Assembly: GCA_047967505.1 (NCBI GenBank)
Contig: CM106539.1
Reading direction: 5' to 3' (one strand)
Source of the DNA: Dipteris shenzhenensis
Taxonomy: Eukaryota; Polypodiophyta; Polypodiopsida; Gleicheniales
DNA length: 64,000 bases
The notes beneath the pieces were generated by a model. That model worked only from the letters and a program-made list of their open reading frames with translations, ran no database searches and was not told the DNA's origin. The translations under genes were made by a program, and so were the position numbers. Shown one piece after another: positions 54,831 to 64,000 of the stretch (its first letter is position 1; every line of letters starts with the position of its first letter).

Positions 54831-55680
54831 TTTTGTAGGTATCTACTCATAGGTACCTCCTTTTTGCAAATGTTATATTTTATGCATTCTAATTTTATTT
54901 TATTTTTTGTATTATAATTTGAGTTTTATATGGCATCTTTGAAAAAGCAAGCAAGACTATTCCAAGCTAATGAAAATGCAAACTCAACCCATGAGAGGGT
55001 GTAGATGGCCCAAAAAGAAAACTAGCCTATTGAAGTTATAGTGTCTAATGCTAAAATAAAAGAGGTTAGTGTGACCATTGGAATTGGCAAGGCTAATATA
55101 TAATTAAGTATCCTACACAAGGTAAAGGAGTTCTTGCAAAAAAAAAAAAGCATACTTGGAATATGTTCAATTCATTGAGGAGGTACACTATTCCACATGC
55201 ATTTACAAGTCGTATATCAAATTCACTTGAAAACTATACAAAATGTTACTAAAGTAATTAAAAAGTACATAGGTTAGGACGAAGAGCGACTTGTTAGAGT
55301 GTTAGTTACTTGTCACAAGAACTTGAGCAAAAAAAACATGCACATGTTTCATGGTATGATTAATTATTGCATGAAGGATGTAGAAAAAACTTTCAAAATT
55401 TTTTTGAATAATGTCATAGCTAAGGAAATAGAAGGAGGTATGGAAATCTACATGCAACGTGGTGTAGATGAAATGAAGAACAAAGTATGCTTGCAAAAAC
55501 TTATATTTTTAACCGTACATAAATTCCAAATGAGGCATTCATTAGGTACTAATTTTGCAAAATTATGATTAAAAATGATTCAAATAGGAAAAAATTATTA
55601 GGCTACATCATGGGTTATATCAAGGTAGATGTATGGAAATTGAGATACCACTATCATCATGGCCCTATATCCCCATGCAC
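54831..55680. other. Unassigned sequence with weak plus-strand frames
   Basis: Plus frames at 54930-55020 (MASLKKQARLFQ...) and 55299-55568 (89 codons, KNLSKKNMHMFHGMINYCMKD...) have a charged, protein-like composition but match no family I know. They could be the remains of one gene broken by stops. Confidence 0.3.
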
Positions 55681-55684
55681 CATT

Positions 55685-56412
55685 TTTGGGAGTGAGGTTC
55701 TATAAAGGCGGCTAGGTAGTCGGTGTGTTGGGACCCTAGACGCATGGCCTTGTATGAATGACTAGGAGGCCCAAGTGGGGCTCAACCCATGCTGTGTGTT
55801 CACATGTGTCCAAAAAAACTAACAAGCTTAGGAGCTCTGTCTATCCTTGGGAGGCATGAGGTAACGATATGCCTTCAAAGTGGCATAATAGGGAAGATCT
55901 TCATAGTTCAAAGGACACATGGTATCAAGTGAGGCACTAACCCTCATACATAGGAGCAAGCATGCAAGTTGGCTATGTGTGCAAAATGTGATGGTATCTG
56001 TAGACAGATGCACTATCTTATAGTAAAGACCATGGTGGCTATGTGTGACAATTAGCAATCTATGGTGCATGGCATTTCGTGTCCATACTTAGTGGTGTGA
56101 CAAGATCCATTCCCCCCACATAGTGTTTCAGTGGGAAATCCTCATGTGAATCATGGTTGTTTTAAGGGAGGGTGGTAGAACCACAAGGTCGAAGGGCTAC
56201 CACATGGCACTAAACCTTGTGGATTAATCCCACATGCAAACTCATGATTAGTAGTGGAGTCCATATAAGGACTAGGGAAAGTAGATTTGAGGCTCTCTAG
56301 AGGTGGCTAGGAGGTCAACGTGTGGGACTCATGATACCTGGCCTTGCACAGGTTGGAGGTCCAAGTGATGCTCAAATGGTGTTGTGTGTTCACACATGTC
56401 CATAAAAACTAA
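55685..56412 (+). repeat. Pair of 130-bp direct repeats with spacer
   Basis: 55688-55815 and 56290-56415 share AGGNGGCTAGGWGGTC, CTGGCCTTG, AGGTCCAAGTG, GCTCAA and TGTGTGTTCACACATGTCC, ending AAAAACTAAC. The spacer is about 475 bp with no open frame. It might be a very small LTR-type element or a plain duplication. Confidence 0.5.
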
Positions 56413-56615
56413 CATTAGACCATATTGTTTTGCTTAGAAGTCCATATCATTTTGGGTATGAGCCCATATTGTTTAGGAGCTCATATAGGAGACCATATTG
56501 TTTTGGCTAGGAGCCCATATTTTTTTGACTATTGTTTAGGAGCCATATTCTTTTGTCTAGGAGCCCATGTATAGTTTTGGCTATGAGCTTCCTAATGGCA
56601 TCTAAATCTTTAAAA
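56413..56615 (+). repeat. CCATATTGTTTTGGCTAGGAG minisatellite
   Basis: Seven or so imperfect units of 25-35 bp with AGCCCATATTGTTTTGGCTA. Confidence 0.8.
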
Positions 56616-57198
56616 AATTGTAATTCAATATGTATAGCTTAGAATCCAACATGGTTTGTCATAAAAAAGCGAGAAAATACATGATTCATGTTTTTATCTA
56701 AGCTATGCTTATATATTAATATAAAATATTGGCGAAAGTTTATCGAGCCCACTTTTTTAGTTTCACAATATTGATAGGATGCAGTCAACTTTTATATACT
56801 TTCTTTTGAAATTTGAAGTAAAAAATGTAAATCTGGCGAAACTTAAAACTTTTTTGCATAAAAGTTTCAAATCTTGGAGAATCTTTCAAATGTTTATTTT
56901 TATCAGGGTTTCAACACCAATATAAAAGTTTAGATTCTTAATGAAACAAAGTTGGAAAAATCATCCATGCAAAGAATATTCATGTGCAATGAAAATAATT
57001 ATTTCATGTTGAATGTAAACATAATGAATGAAACATATGAGTGTATTAACCAATGTCTATAATTGTTTGACATTGTATGAAGATATAACAAATGAGCTGA
57101 CGTTTGCATTTTTTTGTGAGTATACAATGGAATATTTTCAGCTAGGTTTTGTAAGAAAGTATAACTATTGCATGTAACACAGACAACAAGGTATTTGT

Positions 57199-57202
<4 letters not shown>

Positions 57203-57248
<46 letters not shown>
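57203..57248 (+). repeat. (GA)n microsatellite
   Basis: About 23 GA units without interruption. Confidence 0.98.
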
Positions 57249-57251
<3 letters not shown>

Positions 57252-57254
57252 GGG

Positions 57255-57873
57255 AATAGACCTATATTAATATCGATTAATACAATTGATTGTAGATGCT
57301 TCCCAACCATGTGCTTCATTGATTCAGAAGTTTCGATGTCATGCCAAATATAATAGAGGATAGTGGCTATGATTCTGAGAAAATTTAAGGGCAGTAGAAT
57401 ATGGATTCCAAGGGAGAGGCATAAAGCCCCTCTCATATCTATTCTCATTCTTGGGAATCCATGAGCATTGGCTCTCACTCCCCCTCATGAAACTCTCACT
57501 TTGTTGAATTTTGTTATTAGTGCATCTTTAAATATAGCCCTTATTGTGAGGTTGGTCAGTGCTTGGTTGGTAGCCAACCTTAGGTCAGTGGCCAACTAAA
57601 CCACTATGCCTATTAAGGAATGAGTCATACCATTAAATTGGGGGCGCTCACCCCGAAGCCTTGTTAGGTGGATCATTGGACCCATGCGGCCCCCAATCGG
57701 CTAATGCTCATGCCTCTAATGATCAGGCCATACTTGGCCTCCATCCAATGTTTAAACTAGGACCTACCAGACATTTGTGCTACTCAATGCCCTCTCCCCA
57801 GAAAGGGGGACTTACAAAGTAGAGCTTGTCTATACCAGTGTAGTTACATGAGAGTGGAGCATCAAATGCTAAT
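57255..57873 (-). repeat. Decayed copia LTR related to 7574-8305
   Basis: Blocks match the LTR of the minus-strand copia element in the same orientation: AATACAATTGATTGTAGATG then GCTTCCCAACCATGTGCTTC, TTCGATGTCATGCCA, AGGATAGTGGCT, ACTAGGACCTACCAGA, GGGGGACTTACAAAGTAGAG and TACATGAGAGTGGAGCAT near the end. No coding sequence adjoins it, so it is probably a solo LTR. Confidence 0.65.
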
Positions 57874-60770
57874 AGGTCTCTAGGAATGCCATCATTAGAA
57901 TTATTACTATCATGAAAGACTTTAATTATTACCTCTTTGTTGCTAAGATTTCATTCTCATGTGACATTTTATTTGCCAGTGACACAATCAAATTTCAATA
58001 TGAATAGGCATACTTGTCATGTCTGCCATCACACATTTAGAGATACATGTCCAATCATTAGTATCATCAACATTAAATATTTTTTCTTGGACTTCCTATT
58101 GAAATATCTATTCGTGTGATTTTATGATATGCAAAGAAGATGTTTGTGACATCATTTGAAGTCATTACATATGGAATGCCATAGAGTTCTAGTTTTCTCA
58201 TCTTTCATGTATCATCTGAAGCATTTTTTATAAACACTCTTCAAAAGGAGCACCTAATGGATGAACACATATGCACATCCAAAAACATTAGTTTGTGGTG
58301 TCAAGTGTACTTTGTTCTTCCTTTTATTTATACCATGTTGCATGAGAATCCCATACACGTTTATACGTCCTTAGTTATGACATTATCTGAAATCATTTGA
58401 AAACATTCTTTATCTACACCCTTTATGCAATATTTAATCATACCAAGAAATGCGTGCATGTTTTTCTTATTGAGTCCTCTACACATAAATAACCTCTAAT
58501 TTTATGGCAACCTACGTATTGTTTAATTACATTAGTAACCATTTGCAAATGCATGTGGTATAATATACCTTTGCACTCAACTGAGCATATTACTACTATG
58601 CATGCTCTCGTGTACTCAAATTGATATCTGATACACAAATGGTCACACTAGCATCTTGTACTTTTACATTAGAAGCTAGGAATGTAATAGGCTATTTCTC
58701 TTTAATTGACTGTAAGGGTCACAATAGCATCTCGTACTTTTACATTAGAAGATAGGAATGGTAATAGGACTGTAATAGGCTATTTCTCTTTATTTGACCC
58801 TCACTCCTCTCTTGGTTTCAATTGCATTTTCATTAGCTTGGGACAGTCTTGCTTGCTTTTCAAAGTTTGTAGATAAATGTAAAGTTTTAATATAAAACAA
58901 ATTTAAAATTAGAAAGCATAAAATATAGACCTTGTGAGAATGATGGGTTTTATGGGTAGAGACCTATAAAATTCCCACAAAATCATATTGCATGATGACT
59001 CATACGCATAAGGACAGGTCAATATGAGGTTGCAAACCTTTGCGATTGGATGATTACAAGTTGGCTCATAACAATCTCACATAACTACTCAATCAAATCA
59101 TATACTGCTAAAATATCATGGTTCCTGACGATGGCGCTCAAATGAAAAGTAAAGGTGGAGAAATGTGATGATTTGAGAAGTAGACGTGGAGATCAAAATG
59201 CTAAATTTTTAAAAAACCATTATATTTTGAGAAACCACTACATGATTATTATGGGGTTATATAAGAGGATCTTAAACATAGTTGGCAATGTGAAGGAGGT
59301 AGTGAGACCCAATACTAACATTGCTACAATATTCAACTCAAACAGAAAGTAAAGGTTTGTCCTCCACCCCGTTGTGACTGAGGGTATAGATAGAAGGCCA
59401 TCTATAAAAAGCAAATGGTCTTAGTGGACGTAGCATCAATGTGAGGCCAATTTGAGATGTAAGGCTTAGATAGTGAAATAAGTAAAAGAAATCAAAGGGT
59501 GGTGTATTATGCGAAAGCAAGACAATAGTAGAGAAAGGAGGTCACAAGGGCAAAGTAGAGAAAGGATGTCGCATGTTCTTTAACGAAGCTGGAGGGAATG
59601 AAAGCCAAGCTATGACAAGCGACTAGTGAAAATGGGATAGTTAGACAGGTAGAGCAGTAGCTTGCCGACGGAGCAGTAACATGAAGCCAATTTCAGAAGA
59701 TGCAAGGCTTATAGGTTGAAATCAGTAAAAGAAATCAAAGGGTGGTGCACCATATGAAAGCAAGATAATAGTAGAGAAAGGAGATTGTATCGAAGGAGGG
59801 AGTGAGAGCTGAGATGAGGCAAAAGAGAAGGGTATCCTTCATAGCTTGTGCAAACTCTATGTGATTGGGAGGTCGCTGGACCAATGGAATGGAATTGTAG
59901 GGTAGCCTTCATAGCTTGTGCAAACTCTATTTGATTAATGGAATGGAATTGTATTGTTAACTTTAATGTAACTCAAGTATTTATGGTAGGTTTACTAACG
60001 TAAGAAGGCCTATCAAAATGCTGAAAAATTCACCTCTCTTTCGTTTTAGTATATCAAATCATGAAGCGTTCGACCAGACAGCAAAGCACCTGCCATACTT
60101 GGAAGTCACCTTCGAACATGGCTTCAGAAAGTGCTTGATACAATCATGTGGACAGCTCTCCAGCCATCCATCCAAGACTTATTCATCCTCGCCATTCGTT
60201 CATGACCCTATTAGATTGTGAGAAGGTTGGTTCTCAGACGAAACTTGCGGAAAGATCCATGGAAATTGCTAGAGGCTCCGTCGGCTGGCCTCAGGCAGAA
60301 AGGGACGTTCAGCACAAAGGACTAGCGCAAGTCGCAACCTTACATGCATGGAGAAAACAAAAAGGTGAGAAATGATTCTGTAACAACAAGCTCGTTCAGA
60401 TCCACAGCCAGCAGTAAACTCATTGGGTTACAAGCTGGGAACCGATGTTGCGCGATCGCGGGAGGGTGGACACAGAGCAAAAAGGGCAAGGAAACAAGCA
60501 AAGCCTGCAGAGAAACAACGGGGATGGAGGGTAGCAAGTGCAGCAAAACTCTGCAAGAAGAGAATCAAAGGAGTGAGGGAATCAAGAAGTGGATAACGGG
60601 GTGATAGGGAAGGAGGAAGGTCAGAGGTGGGCTGTAGCGCGTGGAGAAGCCGGTGAGAGAGACAAATAAGCTTTGGCAATCTTTGGCAGCTTGTTCGGAG
60701 GTGATGGCAGGCACAGTAAATAGCACACTGCCATGTACCCTTGACGAGACAGCAAAAAGGCCTATCTGCC
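57874..60770. other. Unassigned sequence with local duplications
   Basis: Duplications seen: 58644-58710 with 58728-58799 (CATCTCGTACTTTTACATTAG); 59434-59543 with 59678-59788 (GTAAAAGAAATCAAAGGGTG); 59828-59896 with 59900-59955 (CCTTCATAGCTTGTGCAAAC). No gene is recognised; the frames at 60.0-60.95 kb have no supporting similarity. Confidence 0.5.
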
Positions 60771-60775
60771 GAAAG

Positions 60776-60801
60776 AGCTCTCTCTCTCTCTCTCTCTCTC
60801 A
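60776..60801 (+). repeat. (CT)n microsatellite
   Basis: About 13 CT units ending TCACGG. Confidence 0.95.
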
Positions 60802-60984
60802 CGGCAAATGATGCCCGCCCATGTGGGAACACACCCCACATCATACACTCCATGAAGTTCCTATGTCTTCCTATTAGCATGCAAACCCAATGTGTTGGTT
60901 GCCCACACCTATGAGCGCCCCTCGTTTCACGAATCCAATAATTATCATCCACGTTGAGGCCATGTCAACAAACTTATGTCCCTT

Positions 60985-61232
60985 TCCTCTCTCATGGGCA
61001 AGCAGAGGTAACTCTCTTGCAAGGCTTGCTTAGAGAGGGCACACATACCTCTCTTGGGGTTATACTAGTACAAGAAAGGGAGGGTAAACCCTCTCGTGCT
61101 CTCATGGGCAAGCACAATAACTCTCTTGCAAGGCTTGCTTCAATCCTACAAACCCACATTCTAAGAGAGGGCAAGCATACCTTTCTTGGGGTTACACTAG
61201 TATAAGAAAGGGAGGGTAAACCCTCTTGTGCT
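60985..61232 (+). repeat. Tandem duplication, about 115-135 bp unit
   Basis: CTCTCATGGGCAAGCA, AACTCTCTTGCAAGGCTTG, AGAGAGGGCA, CTTGGGGTTA and AAGAAAGGGAGGGTAAACCC occur in the same order at 60991-61098 and 61099-61229. The second copy has an extra 20 bp. Confidence 0.92.
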
Positions 61233-63397
61233 CACAAAAAATTGTCCACACATCTACAAGGCCTTAAATCCCTTTCACTCCCCATGTTGTGTCTCCCCAC
61301 CCCATTCCATGCATTCCCCACCTCAAAGACTCATTGCATGGGGGTTCATATATACCTTGACATTTCTAGTGAGAACCCATGTGTTGAGAACCCATGTGGT
61401 GGTTGGATCAAGTACTTAACACACATGGCCACTTTCACTAGTAACTTTTGACATACTTGCCCCACACTAGCTCATCCTTTTAATCACACCACATGGCATG
61501 CAAGCTATGCAACTTGGTACTCATGTGCAAAAGTACTTCTTTAAGGAATACTCAAATCACGTTCTCCTCCATGCTTCAAGTATCTTTCGAACATCATGTG
61601 TGATTCCCATCGACTAAACAAGGACACTCACTTACACAATTTTTCTTTGGCGTGTCACATGGCTCAACCCAATGACATTGACGCTTTCCCTTACCATGTG
61701 CATAAAAGAGACAATGTCTATGACAAACTTTGAGCTTTCAAGCATTAGGTAGCAAACACTTGCCATTGATAAGTTTTATGGTTAGCAAAAGGAAGTGAAG
61801 GGAATTTGAGAGACATCTCCCCCCTCGGAGTGAAGGGAATTTAAGAGACATCTCCCCCCGCCACCCCTGCCCCTTCCTCCTCGCTTCCTTTCCCCACCCA
61901 CAACTTGTTATCTCCACACAAGGCCCCTCCAATAAAATATTTAAAAAGGAGGGAAGGTACCTCGAGGATTCCCCCCCCCCCCCCCCCCAGTCTTGTTGAC
62001 CCATACATAATTAGGGACATATTGTGTCCCTATTCTTTTCATCCCAAGGTCTTCATGAATTGGCACTTTGGAGTGCCTAGTCCCTCGTTCCCTAAAGTTA
62101 TTAAATGTGGCATTTTTAACATTAGAATGGGAAGTCCCTATTTTCTCAAGTATTCATTTCTTCATAATTTGGGAATTGTTGAAGCATAAAGCAACTTGTT
62201 TTGTAACTCATTGGCTTTATTTTTTGAAAGAATAGTGACTCTTTGCTCAAGAGTCCGATGGAGAAGCTTCTAATCTAAGTCACAGAGCAGAAGGACACCT
62301 TCAAGTTGCATTGCTCAAACAAGATAGTTAAACAAATTTGTTTTCCAGGTCATAGTCAAAGACCAACCACGAGCACATAGAGGATTATCATGCAAGGTCC
62401 TCATCTCGAAGCATCCATCATTAACAAGCTCACATTGGTAGATGAGTTTTCTGAATGTGAATGAATCTTTTAACAAAATATTCTTGGACTAGTGCTTGTC
62501 AAAGAATATGATATTCTTTGACTTGTGCATGTGACGAATAAAATCATTTACTTTTGCATATGTGATGTTCTTTTGTTTGTGCATGTGAAAAAATGAATAA
62601 GTTTATAAATGCATTTTTTTGCATGTATGTTTGTTAAAGAATCGAAAAGGAATTTCTCTTTTTTAGAAGCTCTTATATGTTTTGTGTTTGTAGAATATTT
62701 TCTCATGTATATATTTTTAGCAAAATTGAGAGCATAGTGTGCGGTAAGATATGGTCATATGTGAAGTCCTGAGTTGAGAAAAATATTTGCATCAGTCTCT
62801 GTTTTGTAGAATGCAAACACTATGGTCATAAATTTTTTGGTGGTGCTACTTGGATAAAGCAATGTTACATTTCTAGGCATTTGACTCAGATGACTATTCT
62901 CCATGTCCCTTATCTTATGCATCAATGTTTTGTAAGTCATATTTACAAAAAGAGACAAGGGGGGTAAATACTTGTTTATTAAGGATTAATGGCATACAAG
63001 ATGATTGCATTGAGGTGGATAATAATGCTGAGTTAGTGGATCTTATGAATACAAGCTATTAATGTGCACATGCTAAAAATTAAGGAATACTATAAGATGA
63101 TTCAAAGTTTATGGATGCCAGATGCCATTAGTAAGAAGAGGAAAACGGGGAGAAATGATCCATGGAAGATGGCTTTCTTAGACAGCAACAAGTGCATGAA
63201 CAACACTTACAATGGACCAAAGGTCTTGTAAAAAATGGCATACCTTTTAATGTTATGAGAGATCAAACCTTTTGTTATTCTTTAAAGTCAACCAAGTATT
63301 TTTTTCTGCAGACATTCACCTAGTGTCTTTTTAACCTTGTCAAGATGAACTGTCTACATTTTGTTATAATTTGGTAAGGTAAAGCTTGTATTCCCAT
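61233..63397. other. Unassigned sequence with short repeats
   Basis: A 37-bp unit with GTGAAGGGAATTTGAGAGAC then ATCTCCCCCC is duplicated at 61794-61860, and a C run of about 18 lies at 61971-61988. No gene is recognised. Confidence 0.45.
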
Positions 63398-63828
63398 TGT
63401 AACAAGTAGAGGTTTAATCCTGAAATCTACCTGTTAGTAGAAATACAGCATCTTCAAGAATGCATTCAGGACTTCCAAAAGAGAACACATCAACTCAAGA
63501 TCGAGTGCAACATAAATAGCCGATTAAGGTAAACAACTGCATATTTCTTATATTGCAAATGCTTCTGTCACAACAACGTATATAGAATAGGCATAAAATT
63601 GGACAAAATAGAGTCCGATCGAAAACATCATATCTGCATTCGGAATATTGCATGATAGGTATATGAGTCGAACAACTAACTTCCTACATATGGTAGTTGC
63701 TTACTATCTTTTGCAGACGCGCCTCATCAGTGGTTGCACAACTAACTTCCATTAAGGTTTTCCATACCTCCTATATCATTGTTAAAGATAAATAGTTCTT
63801 AAATGTGTTTGAGCTGCACTCGCCCACA
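63398..63828 (-). repeat. Ty3-family LTR, minus orientation
   Basis: On minus it starts TGTGGGCGAGTG and ends CTACTTGTTACA, matching 46845-47203. An extra 70 bp lies near the middle (about 63600-63680). Adjoining bases do not form a target duplication (CCCAT and CTGGC). Confidence 0.65.
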
Positions 63829-63834
63829 CTGGCA

Positions 63835-63960
63835 CACCCGATGGAACAATCAGTTTTGTGCCACAAAATTATTGAGATTCGAACCCACTCATTTATCTGC
63901 TCTAGTAGATCCAGTACAATGGTCTACTGAGACTGAACTTGTTGGAATTAATTCATGATC
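63835..63960 (-). other. Possible tRNA-like (SINE-type) segment
   Basis: On minus, GGGTTCGAATCTC (about 63872-63884) fits a Pol III B box, and CAGTCTCAGTAGACC about 45 bp upstream could serve as a weak A box. It cannot be folded as a proper tRNA, so it is at best a fragment of a tRNA-derived SINE. Confidence 0.25.
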
Positions 63961-64000
63961 AACATCATGATCTTCATGCTGAACTCCCATAAACTGCTCT

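Noticed and set aside
57937-58650. Weak copia-like words (for example VFGCAYVFIH) on the minus strand near 58.3 kb
   Set aside because: Too short and in shifting frames; not distinguishable from chance without a search.
60428-60952. 174-codon minus frame
   Set aside because: No recognised domain, crosses a (CT)n tract, and no splice or promoter support.
63001-63250. Plus-strand frame with NDPWKMAFLDSNKCMNN-like reading
   Set aside because: Protein-like composition, but no family recognised and surrounded by stops.
1-64000. CRISPR arrays, riboswitches, bacterial-type operons or attachment sites
   Set aside because: The window is plant-type eukaryotic DNA; the direct repeats have no uniform repeat/spacer pattern with unrelated spacers, and no Cas-like proteins are present.

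Overview
The window looks like nuclear DNA of a land plant, probably a seed plant with a large, repeat-rich genome. A gymnosperm is my guess from the many old, decayed LTR elements, but the sequence does not prove it. Coding density is very low. Only one gene looks intact: a four-exon nuclear gene for a plastid acyl carrier protein (ACP) at 34.3-35.2 kb. Almost everything else recognisable is transposable-element sequence or simple and minisatellite repeats.

Layout: 1-2.07 kb is unassigned sequence ending in a purine-only (GGA-rich) tract. 2.07-5.5 kb holds the left part of an unusual element ('element A'): a CTAAGT terminus, TTATTCGTACGAATAA-type palindromes, a TATA-like site, a tandem array of about nine small hairpins whose stems change by compensation, then a decayed gene with an unrecognised N-terminal block, a Pro-rich linker and an unmistakable protein-kinase domain. 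5.6-6.5 kb is a Ty3-type LTR remnant. 7574-13068 is a complete but disabled Ty1/copia element on the minus strand (730-bp LTRs, PBS, PPT, GATAT target duplication). A P450-like fragment follows at 13.2-13.5 kb. 13.66-17.1 kb is a 5'-truncated copia element on the plus strand, carrying a 247-bp MITE with an exact 8-bp target duplication. 17.1-21.1 kb is a truncated Ty3 element on the minus strand. 22.6-24 kb is a LINE remnant.

24.5-31.6 kb contains LTR-like repeats, several minisatellites and a Ty3 polyprotein remnant whose RNase H/integrase boundary is split by a 1.24-kb insertion ('element B', 28555-29798). B shares promoter, leader and hairpin sequence with element A, has both ends preserved, and is flanked by an AAAGAT-containing duplication. 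33.4-34.1 kb is a cluster of (CT)n tracts just upstream of the ACP gene. 36.6-38.2 kb is a strongly diverged satellite-like array. 38.25-44.3 kb is a large Ty3 element on the minus strand with an extra unrecognised leader ORF. 45.7-46.8 kb is a hAT transposase pseudogene. 46.8-50.1 kb is a Ty3 LTR plus gag remnant. 50.3-64 kb is mainly repeats: a GGGATA minisatellite, the second copy of the 24.5-kb LTR-like repeat, a second MITE relative, a decayed copia LTR and an inverted LTR copy at the end.

The most novel signal is the A/B family. One copy carries a kinase-like gene behind a promoter and a tandem hairpin leader. The other is a short two-armed derivative whose arms each have palindromes, a TATA-like site and a hairpin array. 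This suggests a DNA transposon with inward-facing transcription units and a structured, repeat-built leader. Its protein content and mobility are inferred, not shown.
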